DNA of 64,000 nucleotides from Planococcus citri. Its lineage: Eukaryota > Arthropoda > Insecta > Hemiptera > Pseudococcidae. The notes under the pieces were generated by a model. It worked only from the letters and a program-made list of their open reading frames with translations. It had not been told where the DNA came from and made no database searches. Position numbers and translations under genes: made by a program. Location: positions 22,184,559 to 22,248,558 of the forward strand of contig NC_088680.1 of the NCBI RefSeq assembly GCF_950023065.1. Reading direction: 5' to 3'. Shown here piece after piece: positions 1-14,500 of the stretch. How positions within the stretch are numbered: position 1 is the stretch's first letter; the number at the start of each line of letters is the position of its first letter.

Positions 1-3000
1 TGGTGATGGCCGGCAAAAGGAAAAGGAAAAGGGTTAGAAAACGTATAGGACGCGGACGTGTCGTGTAAATAGGAAAGGAATGCGTCGACCGAAACATTGC
101 TGGGGTGTTTCCGTGCATTTATTGAATTAAAAACAATTTAACTTTATATGATTGATTCGGAATTTAAAACGTAAGAAAGTTTATATTATTTGTATTTTCA
201 TTAGAAACGACACCCCCTCCCTAAAAAAAAACCAAAAACTTTTTTTTATTCTTTAATTTCGCACTAAAATATGAAACTTAAAAATTATAGTTCGAATAGT
301 GCAAATGAAGACCACACAGAAGAAATAACCAGACAAGTCGAAAATTTTCAAAAATAAGTTTAGGGTCGAAATAAATTCATACTGATTATGAGGAGTAAAA
401 AAATATAGTCTATTTAGATTTTGAAAAAAAAATTGATTTTTTGTTGTAAAAATGGCCTTCAAAAAATAGAGGAAGGGAGAGAAATGAGCCGAGACCAAAT
501 CTGAGGCAAAATGAAGAAAATTTCAACATTAATAAGTATTTAGAATGGGAAAATTTTTCATTATGTCATCATGATAATCGATTTTTATCGAATTCAAGTT
601 GTTGCAAAACACCAATTTTTCGGTTTTTTGCTTGATTTTTTCACGAAAAGAGTGATTTTTCAATTCGTAAGTACTTAGCGTATTTCTTCATTCTTTTCTT
701 ATTCTTATGCCTCGAGATGTATTTGTGGGATGTTGTGTGATATATTTCCAGTCATTACTTTTACGAAATTCTAATTCACTACAAAATTAGAGCAATCAGC
801 AAATGAAACTAATTATAGATTTTTTCATTAGTTTTCAAAAATCAGGGTGAATATTGAATAATATCAAATTTGTAGGATTAAATTTCTCCAGGTTTTTCTT
901 GTTTTTTATAGACACCCCCTCCCTGAATAAAATCTTTTCCTTTCAATTTTGGAGCTTTCTCGACTTTTAATAATTTCTACATTAACTTAAGTAAATTTTC
1001 AACACTTTTCACAACTTTTGGACCCAAATGTGATTTTTCACATTATTTTTGATACCCTCAACCAGTAGTTTTATAATAATCACACCATCAAGACCAGGTA
1101 AAGCCAAAGAGGAAGAGCCGAGAGCTGGGAATAATTAGCTAATTTTTTTGAAGGTTTCAAAATTCACGTAGGTAGAAACTTTTTAGTTTTTTTTTTTTTT
1201 TTACTTGGGTCGAAGAAAATAGGTTCAAATAGAAAAAACATTTTAATTATTAGTAGAAAAAAATTGAAGTTCAGAGTCGGTTAATCTCTTGCAAAAAAAC
1301 TAAAAAAATTACATTAAAGCGAAATTTAAAAAAATAAATGAATAAATGAAAAATAAATGAAAACCGAAACCCACAAACGAAATCTGACAAAATCAAAAAT
1401 CAACACCAAAAATTAAATCAGAAAAACAAAGAAACTCCTAAAACAAAATCTGAGAAATGAATTTGAAAAACAGAATCCAAAACCGAAAAAATTATGTTTC
1501 CACGAAAAAATAAAATAAAAAAACTAAAATGCCTACTTGCCCACAAGTTTTAAAAAATTTCCTCGCAGTTTCAAGATAGTTTCAAGTTACTTATTAGATT
1601 TTTTTGTTTTTTTATACGGTAAAAATGTGAAAAATAGGTCATAAAAAAGTAATTAAAAAATCATGATTTTTCGTCTGGGAAGTGGGAGTTTTGTTTATAG
1701 ACACAGACACCCTGATCACAGAGCGTGGAAACTTTTATTTACACCTGCACTAGTGATGATGACAAACTTTCACTTCTATTCTTACACCTACCTTCGAGAA
1801 AGAAAAAAAATAAATTAAAAAAATAGAATAAAAAATAATTTTGATAAAAACATTGTAAGTAAAAAAAACGAAATCAAAAAAAATCGAAAACGAAAAAAAA
1901 AATAAAAAAAAGAATGAAAACCAAAATAAAATTGTTTTTACAACTCTGATTCTGATTTTCTCCCTTTGATATTCATTTAATGCTTTGTGATTGTAGAAAA
2001 AAATATTTTCAGTTCTAAAAATACATAGAAAGTCACAGGATTTTTTCTCAAACAACAAGAAATCTTTAGAAACTCATTTCTAATGTTGAAAAAAAAGTCA
2101 TGGTTCAGAAAAATGTGTTTCAGAAAAAGTTTCCATTTCCGAGTATTAAAAATAAAAAATAGAACTTTTCTTCGTTATGCATTTTTCTCTAGTTTCCAAT
2201 AGATAGATTATGTGTACAACAGGAAGAATTCAGGACACATTTTGCTATTTCTTCAACTTCAAAATTTAATATTTTTTCTTCTAATTTTGGACAAAAAAAA
2301 GTAAAAAAATAAAAATGTTTAGTCAATTTGGGTTAAAATGTTTTTTCATTACGTCTCCTTAGAAAAAAAAATGGAAATATGCTGCGAATCACTAAACCAG
2401 ATTAGAAAATTTACTTCATCAATTCTCGAAAAATTTACCGAAATTGTTCTATAAACCAAAATGAAATTTGTACCCTTCAGCTCTTTTACGAGGTTTTGGG
2501 TTCCAAAAATTTATAAAAAATTAGAGCAAAATTGTGAGAGTCGAAAAAGGGGATTAAATCAAAATATCTCTTGCAATAAAAAATATTTAAAATTTTTCAA
2601 TGAGTAAATTTCTGCAGGGAAAATTTTTTTAATAGACCTAAATAAGGTTTTTGAATAACGAAATAAGAGGAAAAGTGAGGGAAACTCGAGAAGGTGGATC
2701 TCAAAAACCGGTACAAAAGGTGATATTTACTTTTGAATTGTACGTAATAACCTGACTCTTGCTTCAAGGTGGTGTCGGTGATGCGATGGAGGGGGGGGGG
2801 GGTACAGTGAAGAAAAAATCAAACATGTACAGTACATCTATCATGTTTTTATAAAATATAGATAATATTTTGGTAGAAAGTTAAAAAACTAGACGAGAGG
2901 CAAATGCTTTTCTAGTCAATGCCTTTTTATTTTATTTTATTTTTTTTGTAAAAAAATTGATTGTTTAATATTGGGGAACACTATCGATTCAAAATTGGGA

Positions 3001-3040
3001 ACCAAAATAATGTAAAAAAATTGTTTTCAAACAAAATAAC
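1..3040. other. AT-rich non-coding DNA, no gene recognised
   Basis: Long A and T runs, with stop codons in all frames. The few open frames are short, rich in F/K/N and match no family I know. A 12-base G run lies at 2791-2802. The motif GACACCCCCTCCCT occurs at about 210 and again at about 911, possibly a remnant of a dispersed repeat. I see no splice-bounded coding exon. Confidence 0.6.
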
Positions 3041-5290
3041 CTCGAGGAAATTCTTCCTCTAACGATAATACTATTTTCGTTGCGCTATTTTTTCACAAAT
3101 TATCGCTTCCTAAATCTCGTCGACAATTTGACTACGTACTATCAGTACTCGCGAGCAATTAAAACCAACGATGTGCGATTTAAACTAATCAAAAAAGTTA
3201 AATTCATTACTCGAGAGTTGTTTGCTCGTTTCTCATGCTGATGCGTCCGGACGAAATTCTCTTTTCTAATTAGAGCATATTCTTGTTTCGGTTTCGGCTT
3301 GTTTTCTCAGGCCGACGGCAAGGTTGTGTGGGATAATGGTCGAATTCACCGTTGATTCTCATATATCGTTGGTCATGTACACTGTTACTCGTATAGGTAT
3401 AAGGCCGGTTTATAGCGATCTGTAAAGGCGAAAATGACAAGCGATGAGTATTTCCGCACCCGATTTACGCACAGGGCCGTTAATCTTAGTTAGATATTAC
3501 ATAAATATATATAATAATAAATTATTACGGGATAAACCAGTATTACGAGTTCGGCGAGGATGTGTATCGTGGATGTATCTTCAACTTACGAGTATGTGTG
3601 TACAATACAAAGTTATCTTATCCGGCGATGGAATAACACGATACACGAAACACGTGTACATCAAAGTACAACTTACTTACCTTTTTTTTTCACCAACGAG
3701 ACTTTCGTTTTCACTGTTTACGTATATGGATAGGTACAGGTAGGTAGGTATGGTTAGCGGCGGATCCATCGAATTCGAAGCAGACCTTGGCAAAGCAGCT
3801 AACGGATTCACGCGATCGAGTTTCGCGAATACGAGTACGAATCTGTTGCCTGAGGCGCAGGCGAGGCGGAGCTGAGGAAACACTCCGAGGAAGAAGGTTC
3901 GGCGACTGAAATCGTTGTATTTTTTTGGTCGTTCTGAAATTACACGTAGAAAAAAAAACATACAACGATCAAAAAAAAGGTGTATGATAGAATAGTACGA
4001 ACTATACGATACTACTACGACGTATAATTTATACAAGAGGGGGGGGGAGGGGCAGAGAAGCGACGATCATGTTACCGAATGACACAAATTCGTGTACGTG
4101 TCCGACATTACACGACAATTATTTAAAAATAATACAAATTTTCTGACAGTCTTCCCCGAACTCTGGCTAGGAAGAAGGGTAATACGAGTCAAATATTTAA
4201 TTCGATATAGCAGCAATATCTCCTCTATAGTCTGACACGATTGTATATGGATGGCGTGTGGAACGAAAATATGAAATTTGCGTATGCCACGGAAATAAGT
4301 AGGGAAAAAAATCAACCATTCAAGAGTGAGCATCGTTTACATACCCTCACGCATTCCGTATCAATCAGAAACGTGGTACCGCGATGGTTAGCGCATACAG
4401 GGTGTCCCAGGTCATCGTTTGAATCGACGCGACGAGTTGGACACGAATGAAAATTTTTCACCAGTGATCTAGTTTTGAAATTAAACGAACTTAGAATGAG
4501 TATTTTCAAACCACAGACCCAAATCTGGGACACCCTGTACACGAAATCAACCATCATCATATTAAACAACCACTATATAAATTCCAGCCTGGTTCACTTG
4601 ACCCATCCAAACGATGACTTTTTAGCTCTCATTTGTCTTCAACTTCAAATAACCGCATACAAGTTGCTTTACGAGTACATAAGTACATACTGCAGTCCAT
4701 CAATATGACGATGACGATAAATCATCGAACAAAATATTCCAAATTGAATCCGACAATCTCTTTTATCCTTATAGATTTGCACCCCTTTGAAAAACTGCGT
4801 TCTATGCATTGAGAAATATACACTCATTTTTCATCATAACCCTCTTGCTCGGGCCCTCGTGGCTCGTTCAGCCGTTCGTGTCGCTCTCGCAACCATTATT
4901 TGATTGGATGACATCATTGTAGGGTATATGGTAGGCTTTTGCGTTGCAGAATTCAAGTTCTGCTCCATTGCATCATGAAAAGTTTAGCACTGTATGTTAG
5001 ACCATCAGTCGAAAATTATTCAAAGGCCGTATAGCGCCGTATCAATCGTTACACATTTGCTAATGCTAACCGTCTTATCATGCTAAAGTGCGTGTTTTTC
5101 ACGTTTAATTGAATTCCTTCTTGTGAACGAGTTTGCGGCCTCGGTACACACAATCGTTTAGCTACCGCCAACACTGTGCTTGTGCTGCATCGAGCAATGC
5201 TCAAGTCAAAAGTGTCAGATTGTGTTAAGTGATTAGTTACGTTGTATGTAGTATTTGTGTGCTTGGTTGATGACTAAATTATAGCCCTTT
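3041..5290. promoter_or_regulatory. Less AT-rich, CpG-containing block; candidate promoter or 5' non-coding exon region
   Basis: Homopolymer A/T runs are rarer here and CpG-containing words are frequent, for example around 3770-3860, 4840-4890 and 5100-5200. No open frame looks like a conserved protein. It could be a distal promoter or 5' untranslated exon of the Tau gene (first recognised coding exon at 11,548) or of a gene to the left. This is inferred from base composition only. Confidence 0.2.
4398..4537. mobile_element. Short MITE with CAGGGTGTCCCAG ends and TA duplication (Tc1/mariner-like)
   Basis: A 140-bp element with perfect 13-bp terminal inverted repeats, CAGGGTGTCCCAG at the left and CTGGGACACCCTG at the right. 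Each end is flanked by TA (4396-4397 and 4538-4539), as expected of the Tc1/mariner superfamily. It has no transposase. Solitary relatives of the right end (ACACCCTGTATA-like) occur near 8138 and 9588, so the family is probably dispersed. Confidence 0.7.
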
Positions 5291-6884
5291 TAAGAACACG
5301 ATTTTTCATATGAATATTGGGTAGGATAGAAAACGAGGGAGAAATCTGAATTTTATTAGAATACTTTGTTAGGGAGAACTGATAGTTCCAGGATGGGGGT
5401 TCAATAAAAAATATCCAAAGATGAGGCGATTGAGATTATTCAATTTTAAATGACGGATATTGGGGGAAAAACTTTGAATGTAAGATGATGAATTAGTATT
5501 TCTACGAGAGCGATTAAATGTTCATGTTGCTTCGAGAATTCAATTTCGCACATTTTTATAAGAATAATTAAATTTTTTAAAAGGAAACTTGAGACGAAAA
5601 TCCCAAATTGAAGTAGGTCTAGCTAGGTACAGAGATGATTATGTCAAATGAAGCAGGATAAGAAAATTGGAAAAAATTTTGAAAAAAATTAAAATAAATA
5701 ACCTAAACACATTTTGGACATGAAGGACTTGACAGAACTAAGAAGTAAAGGAGGTGAGAAGAAATCAATTGAAAATTCGTCCAATTGAAGAACTTTTCAA
5801 CAAAAAAACTGAAATGAATGACCTGTGGACAATTGGGGCGAGAGGGACTTGGCAGGTTGAGGGGAAAAGGGTTGAAATGTCCACTATGTACTATGTTACA
5901 TAGTTTCAGTGCTAAAAATGTCAAGCTAGCAACGAAATCATTGAAATTGAGTAAAAATATTAATTATCGACAGGTAACGAAAATTTCGCACCCTTTCCCT
6001 CTCCAACACATTTCAAACCCCTCGTACGTGTTCCAACTATTTTCAGGTTACTCAAGTATTGGTTCCAATTTTTCAAGTAAAAAATATTTTTATAATTTGA
6101 CGCACTTTCTCTCTTCTCAAAAAAATATATACAAGCTTCACCCTTCCCTCCCTCCTTCCATCTGACATGCTCCTATAAAGTCAAAATTATTCTTCGAGAG
6201 GTACTTTTACCAAGTACATATTTGCTGATATTACAATCGAAAAAGTTCAATGCGGTGTCAAAATGTACAAAAATCACTAAAATACTGATTTTTAACTTTT
6301 TAGGGACGTTTACCCCTCCCCCCTCTCCCCCTCTTTACACCATCATTCTCCTAACTCCCAAATACACCTCAAGTAAATTCTTTGATTTTTCAGACAAAAA
6401 AATCTTGAATTGTGCAAATTTTTACCACGTTAGATATTTTTGGCCACATACCTACTTAAGCCTCCTTCCCATAGACTCCTACGAGTTCAAAATAATTTTC
6501 CTATGTTCATCTCACTAGAATGTTCAAATGTTAGGATCGAAAAAGGTCAACTAGTTCAGCTATAAAATATGCATTTTCTCAAAGTTTTTCCTTGACAACC
6601 TCTCTGGGTCCAAAATGCTTTTCGAAATCACTTTTCAAGTTTCTGATTATGAAAATATTATTGATAAGAACTCTCCGAGACTTTTCAAAATTTTCAAAAG
6701 TATGAATTGCCCGATATTGGTAATTTCACGAATTCGACACGATTTTTCTCAAGTAGGTACCTATCAAAAGATGTTGGAAAATATTTTTTTAAAGTTTGAC
6801 ATTTAGCAATTTATCAATTTTTTTAAACAAAAAACTTCCCAAAGTCAGACTAAATATTATTTAAAACTTTGAGATTAGCAGTAA
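5291..6884. other. Non-coding AT-rich DNA
   Basis: No recognisable gene. The longest plus-strand open frame, at 5818-6165, lacks splice support and reads as composition-driven sequence. Pyrimidine-rich stretches lie near 6130-6160 and 6310-6360. Confidence 0.5.
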
Positions 6885-7545
6885 TTTACAAAAACTTACC
6901 AGTAATATACAAAAAATTACCAGTAATTTACCAAAAATTACCGGTAATTTACCAAAAGTTACCGGTAATTCACTGAAAAGGCTACCGATAATTCACCAGA
7001 AAAAATTATAAAAAATTACCAGTAATTTACCAAAAAAATTACCAGTAAATCACCAAAAAAATTACCAGTAATTTACCAAAAAAATTACCAGTAATTTACT
7101 AAAAAAATTACTAGTAAATCACCAAAAAAAATACTAGTAATTTATCAAAAAAAAATTACCAGTAATTTACCAAAAAGTAATAGAAATTTACCAAACATTA
7201 CCAAGGAAAAATAAAAAGCAACTAAAAATGACTAGTTGTAATTTACCCAGAATTACCAATTTACTAAAGATTACAAGTAATTTTTGAAAAATTACTTTCA
7301 ACAATTTTTTTAGTAATCATACATTAGGTAGGTACTGATAATTTACTAAAAATTACCACGGGAAAATCAACTAAAAATGATCGGTTGTAATTTACCAAAA
7401 ATTACCAATTTTTTTACCAAAGATTACCAGTAATTTCTGAGAAATTATCTGCAACAATTTTATGGTAATTTACCAAAAATTACTACTGAGCATTATTGGG
7501 TAGTATTCCGCCAAAAATTGTCAGTAATTTTTGACAGATCATCAG
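6885..7545. repeat. Degenerate minisatellite, unit about 22 bp
   Basis: Some 25 to 30 diverged copies of a unit resembling AATTACCAGTAATTTACCAA follow head to tail. The best-conserved copies are at about 6900-7190; spacing loosens and units diverge towards 7545. Each unit is itself partly symmetric (ATTACC / GGTAAT-like), so the array can pair on either strand. Confidence 0.85.
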
Positions 7546-10500
7546 TAATATTGTAAAATCGTATCACGTTCAATTATGCAATAAATGTTGGAAATTGACT
7601 AAACTTTTCAAAGATTTTCAAATGTCCGATATTATTAAAAATTTGGCCATTCTTTTCAGATTATTTCTACTCAAATATTGCAGATCTTAGCTCCTAAATC
7701 AGGTTTTTGATCCATAAATTACCTATATTCAAAATACTAATCCCAAAACAAAAATTCCCAAGAAATTCTTTTTTCGAGTCAAAACCAAACCGTTTTGGAG
7801 TTTTACTACGTAATTGGGGGGGGGGGGTTATAATTACAAGATTATTACAACCGTAAAGTGGAGGGGGGTTAGATTTGGTTCGTGATGTTGATGTTTTTTA
7901 TCAGGGAAATGAATTTTGAAAACAACAGGGTAATTTTGATGCAATTTCATAGTGCCAACGTAGATGTATATTTACTGATATCAAGTCACTTATTATGTAT
8001 GTAATACCTTGTGACTGTTTAAACAATACAATAAAAAAATTTAAAAAATGTTTCCCAAAAAACATTTTTTGCCTCTTGAAAAATATGCTTCGACAAGGAA
8101 CTTTTTGAGTAAAAATACGTTCTATGATTTTTTAGACACCCTGTATAATTTTCTTACAGTTTTTCACAGATTTGCAAATTTTTAATGGATTTACTTTTTA
8201 GCATACATGGAAGCATTAGCGATTGCGATAAACTTTTGAACACACATGGGACAATTTTTTGCAACTGTATGATTTTATTTTGTTCAGACATTTCCATTTT
8301 AAGTTATTGGATTTTTCTGTGATAATTTTTGTCCAGTTTCAAACTCTATACAATTGGAGAAGAGTTTTTGAATAAATTTTTGAACGATTTTTTTGATTTT
8401 AGTTACTTACCTGCTTGGATTTTTATATTTTTCTAGAGACTTTTTTATGCCAAAAAAATGAGTGTTTTTCAAAAATTTTCTATTGTGAGAGAATTTTTTA
8501 GAGTTGCATAATCTTCAAAAACTAAAATTAGCCAATTTCGGGAAATTCATCATAAATTTAAAAAAATGATTGGATTAAGTATTTATATGATGGCTCCAAA
8601 TCAACAAGCAGGTAGTATACCTTACTTACTGAAAAGTGGACAAACAAAAGATATTAGATATCATTCTGAAAAAACACCCATCTTTAGAATAATTGAAGGA
8701 GGACCAAACTTTATCCAAAACTTCAAATTTGAGGCCTTAATTTGGAAAATTCCAAATTTTCACATAATATTTTCCTTTCAAATTAAAAGATTGGTAATTT
8801 ATCATTATGATAATGAATGGCCCGAACATTTGAATTTTTTACTTCCTGAGTCGCACTTTCAGTCAAGTTTGATAATTCGACTGAAAATTGGAGTCTCATT
8901 TTGAAAATTCTTCTACATATCACCTAAAACGATCTCCTGCTCATTTTCCAGTTTCTAGTCACCTTTTTATTACGTTTTTTTGGTCACCAAAGTAATTTTT
9001 TAGAGAAAATTCAACAAGATCTCTAAAAATATCCCTACAAGAAAGCTTCAAAGTTCTTTCAAGCGTACCTAGGTTTTTTCCACACTTACAAAAATTCTAA
9101 AAATGGACTTCAGCATATCGAAATTTTGGTCACAGGGGTCATAACATTTATCTTCTTCTCGCCTATCTTAAATTTCATTCGATTCAAATCGAATAACTTC
9201 CACTTTCCAGTCATTCTTCTGTAAGTAAACAGAAACATACAGAATGGTGCCGGTATTATCGCTACAGGACGTGAAACTTTTTGTATCACTAATTACTTTA
9301 GTTGAAACGGTCATTCCACCGGCTCGGCTGACAAGTTCAAGAATCAATGAAAGCCATATACGTTCCATTCAGATGCGAGACCAGTATAATTACGTTAGTA
9401 TACGTTCAATTCTACCTGTTGTATAGGCAGATTACGATTACCTATACCTAAGCAATGTTTTTGCAACTAGGTAGGTACTCTCAACATGTAGGTAGGTAGT
9501 CTATGAAGCATATCCAAACCCATCTTCCTCAGTCTTGGCTTTCTTTTCCTTATTTCGACTCCATAAGGTACATACAGAATACTTTTAGACACCCTATATA
9601 CCGCATTTCCCTCAAATTTTCTTCAAAAAAGGATAGAAAATTTCGACTTTCATACCAAACTAGATCGAAAACCACCACAAGCATTTCCCAAAACCCATCG
9701 TACTAATCGAGTTCTCCACTCATACGATCCAGATACGCTCATAGTATCAATTAAATGACGCAACAAATTTTCCCTTTCCGAGTTCATCCAGCGGAGTCGA
9801 GCTTGCAAGCAACGTATAGAAAAAGGGCGTATTATCGGTATTCGGTTATTGGTAATATCATTACACATCGTTTCACTGCGTTAAGCTGTTTTGCTTTCAT
9901 ATAAAACAAAGGCCGGAACATCGCGTGACCAAGTTTTTGGAGGAAAGACAACCTCGCCCTGGCATACCAACGCCCCAAGCCTGGCGATGAGGGCTTCCCT
10001 CCAAAATTATTCCATATCATAGCCGGTCTTCGATACGTGTGCATCGGTGGCGCGTGTACCAACATTCATTTTAGTACATACAACGTGTCATATTCTATTA
10101 AAATATTATATAGTGATTCGGTGTACCTACGATTTATTAAAAGGTAACTCAAAAATTATCCCAACACTCGGGTAAGTCTTCTAATCATAAAAAGCACTCT
10201 AATCCTGTAAACGAGAATTCAGCACTCACCCTCGTACATTTTTTTTTCAAATATAAAACCCACCCTTCATTTTGAAAAAAAAATAACCACATCGTGGTAT
10301 CGGGTATTAGGCTACTCTTTAACCACGTATTAGCAATTACTTTAGACTTTAATATCGTTGAAAAATCATTAATTTGTAATACTAAACGCCCGCGTTCATC
10401 GTGAAAATGAAAAATCTTTCTCTAGATGCTGATTCACGTCACATCGACCATAAAACAAGGTATACATAAACGCTGTGTACTCGCGGAAGTATCAAATTTA

Positions 10501-11547
10501 AAAAATACGAGTATTCCCCCCTGCATGCTCCTGGGCCCATTCGCGTACAAAATAATCAAATAATTTTCTCAGTGTAGGTCGCGGTAAATTCGTGCATAGG
10601 ATGTTTCAATAAACGAAAAAATTGTATCCTAGTTTGTTCTATAATCATTAAACATAATTAAAGAATTGTCACAATTAAGGCGTTCTCGATGCGAAATTCA
10701 TCTCTCTACTGTACGAAGGAGTATAGACAGACCTTCGTAATAGTATAATTGCCATGTGCGAAATTCGTATAATTTTTAAAACGTTCGCGAAAAAATGCCA
10801 ATTGCAATTTCAAAGGGTGCGCGACGAGACGTATAATTTGCTTAATTTTTTTCATACGAAAAGGCGTGTTGAGAATTCGACCAAGTATAAAATAGTGGTT
10901 AGTCCTGAAACGAAATTTTAGTCGAGTTGGCATCGACTTTTAAAAATATAATGATACCCATTTTCAGTTAAAATTTCATCAACTGTTACGTAATCATTAT
11001 TCGATGAAATTCGTAGCCTATGTTGTACTCAGTCGATCGAAAATATATAAACACACTATATACACAGACGTATTATTATAAATGGTATTGTTTGAAACTA
11101 AAACTCGACTTTTTCCCTGTATCGAGTAAATACAATTCCCAAAACGATAAAATTTCCAAGGCTATTCTAAATTTAATACGAATCGAATAAGGTACCTACG
11201 TATGTACGCTTTTGGGTGAAAAAAATTCATCGAGTGGAAATTTTCGAACACTAAAAATATGGAATTAACTTTGAGAAGATGTCGTTTTTAATTTGTATCT
11301 TATGTTTATTTATTACAGCGAGCAACAAACTAAAAAAAAAAAAAAGTAATAAATAAATAAATTTTACGATCTCGTAAATAAACCAGATGATTATAAAACA
11401 CATTATTTAACATGGTTTACAGCCAAGTCAAGATTACTTAATATCAGAACTTAAAATACGAAAATTAAACGAAATGTATCTAAATAAAGAGAAAATTTTT
11501 TAATTAATGATTCATATAATATGAATTTTAAAATGCGTTAACGAGCC
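7546..11547. other. Intergenic DNA upstream of the Tau first coding exon
   Basis: Mostly AT-rich with a 12-base G run at 7816-7827. A GC-richer patch at about 9,890-10,060 holds a TATA-like ATATAAAAC at about 9,899 and an imperfect GGAGG...CCTCC hairpin at about 9,941-10,003. It might be a promoter or non-coding exon, but the evidence is weak. No protein-coding gene is supported. Confidence 0.4.
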
Positions 11548-14500
11548 ATGTCGGACGTTACTCAAATTGTCAATGATCAACGAAACGTTAACGAAACTGC
11601 GAAAAGTTTCGATTCTGTTGAATCGGTAAGAGTGTCATGCCAGTGTAATAATTATGTATATTTAAATAGGTACCTATTTATACGTCTGTTTTTGAAATGG
11701 TACAAGAAATATCTGTATATTTTTGTTTAAAAAAAAAAAAAAAAAAAAAATACAGGACACTATACAAATAAATTTTGAAACCTCGCGAAATCTCACAAAC
11801 TTCAAAAATTTTCAAAAATAAACAAGGTATCAAGAACGTAAAAAAAAAACGAATTATTCTGAAGATTTTGAGAAAAAAAGGCTACTTTGTTTCATTCTAT
11901 GAAATTCTACATATAAATTATAGAGGATTCAACCAAATCTAGACTAACCCCTCGAAACTGGGCGTAAAAATCCTGGCAATTATACACGCCCAGTATAAAA
12001 AAATGTCAAAAAAAAAAAAAAAAAAGTCGACATTAAAACGTATGATTCTTTCATTGATAGAATATCATACGTGTCTAAAAAAAAAAAGTACTAAAATAAT
12101 ATAAAAACTCAAAAAAAAGCACCAGATCAATAAAAATTTCTGAAAAAAAAAATGATTTTCATTACCTTCGGTGAATTGCATGAAACTATGTCAAAACAAG
12201 CTGTTGAAACCCTCCCCCCTGTTTTCCAGATGTTGAGGACATTACCTGCTAACAGTTTTTTCAGGATAAATAGAGGAGAGGAATCAATAATTCCATGGGG
12301 TATGTAATGTACTCAACCCTCCCACCCCACCCCCGTAGTATTCAAAAAGTTCAATTTTTGGCTTAAGTGCTATAAAATGCAATTCAGAAACAACAGTTTT
12401 ATAAAAAATTTTGCCATTATTTACTTTAGCATCTTCCTCTCTCCTCAATTTAGGGCTTTAAAAATCGAAATCTGCTTTCGGAGTTGAAAAGACAAAGTCT
12501 TATATCGCTTAAATTTAACATTTGCAACTTGAAAACATTCGCTATCTCAAAAGTTTTCAAATCTGAATTTATCTGAATTTCAATTTTTTTCTCAAGTACC
12601 TATATACTTAGGTAAAGTTTTATAAATCGATATTAAAATCTTATCATAAAAGTATGATTTTTTTCAATTTTCTTCCCTCAAAAAAGTTTGAAAAATGAGA
12701 AATTGAAGTACCTAATTTTAATACCTACTTCAGTGAAGTTACAATCACCAATTTTTTTTGTAAAACTGATTTTTTTTCCTAGAAATTCAGAACAAAAAAT
12801 CCGTTGCAAGTTTCTGACATTTCATCATTTTGAGCTTAATTTCAACCAATACCAAATTTTTAAGGAGTAAAAAAATCATGTTTTGGAAAAATTAGACTTG
12901 ATGAGATGAAATGTGAAAAAAACTCAAAACAGGCAAAATTGCTTTCAAAAAAAGTTGGAAAAATGCCGTTTGAAAAAAAAAAGAAAATTGAACGAAAACA
13001 TTTTCAAAATTTCATTCAACAAAATTCACAGCAAAAAAAATGAAAAAAGTCATCATTATTTATAAAAATGTTTATGATACTTCGTTTTTGGTCTGAAAAT
13101 TTGAAAGAAAAATGTAGGAAAAATAATTTTCATGTTTTTTTAAAAAAAAGAAATTTAAAACGAAAAATCTGTTACATTGAAGTGTTGCGAATTTTGTGCA
13201 CATTTTTGACGTTTTATCACTTTGAGAATAATTTCAACTAATACCATCATTTTTAAAGAGTAAAAAAAATATGTTTTGGAAAAATTAGACTTGATGAGAT
13301 AAAATGTGAAAAAAATTCAAAACAGGCAAAATTGTTTTCAAAAAAACTTGGAAAATGCCGTTTGAAAAAAAAGAAAATTGAACGAAAACATTTTCAAAAT
13401 TTCATTCAACAAAATTCACAGCAAAAAAATTGAAAAAAGTCATCATTATAAATGTTTATGATACTTCGTTTTTGGTCTGGAAAATTTGTAAGAGAAGATA
13501 GAAAAAATAACTCACATTGATGTTACAAGAATTTGGGAAAGTTTTTGAAATTTAATCAAAACTTCAATCAAAAGTATTTTAGCTCGGTTTTTTTTTACAA
13601 ACAAAATAAATGCAGAAGGTTCAAATTATCTATTTATCTACTCTAAAAAAAAAAAAATGAAATTAAATGAACATTTTCATTTGATGAAACTTGTTGAAAA
13701 TAATTTCAAAAAATAATTTCGATTGATTGATTGGTGGGTTGGTTGGATGGTTTGTGTGTTGGTTTATTTTACGAAAAATCGATAAATAGATAATTTGAAC
13801 CTTCTGCATTTATTTTGTTTGTAAAAAAAAACCGAGCTAAAGTACTTTTGATTGAAGTTTTGATTAAATTTCAAAAACGTTCCCAAATTCTTGTAACATC
13901 AATGTGAGTTACTATAAAATTGTCATCAGAGAAGTCATTTTTTGAGTTATTTTTCTCGAATTCCAAGAAAGTAAGGGTCTCGAGTGGGCTGAATTGAATC
14001 TATTAAACATTTCAATCCATCCTCTCCTCTTCCCACCCATAAAAGTGAGAGGATCTAGATACTTATAGCTTAAAAACTGAAAAAAATATGGTGGTAAGTA
14101 AATGCTATTTCCATTTATTGAATCACAATTTTGGTTAAAAATGAAAGAATTCACTCTCCAGCCCTCATCGATAAAACAGAGTTTCGAACCCGAAACCGAA
14201 ACTCGAACCAGAACCTTTTCAAACATCGTTATTTTTCATACGAGTATAAATAGGTATTTCGGCCCAAAACAAAACTGACGCTAAAATTGTACCTATTTTA
14301 AAAACAAGAAACATAAATCTAAACTTTTATTATCTCGATGGGTTTCTTGCTTAGAGTTAGGTACATACATACTTATGTACTTTGGCACTTTGAGGTACCC
14401 ACTGTATTTTCATCAAATTTTTCATTGATTAGTTAAGCCTGTTGCATTTTTTCCAAGTATTTTTGTGAAGTTTCTGTTGAAAAGTTCGTTTTATTTTATT

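Noticed and set aside
3444..4450. Overlapping open frames of 69-119 codons on both strands
   Set aside because: They occur together on both strands, match nothing recognisable, and one overlaps a MITE. The base composition explains their length.
6885..7545. CRISPR array
   Set aside because: Units abut without unique spacers, are degenerate, and the genome is plainly eukaryotic.
9650..10065. Minus-strand open frames of 72 and 77 codons
   Set aside because: No similarity to a known family, no splice signals in phase, and overlapping frames of equal quality.
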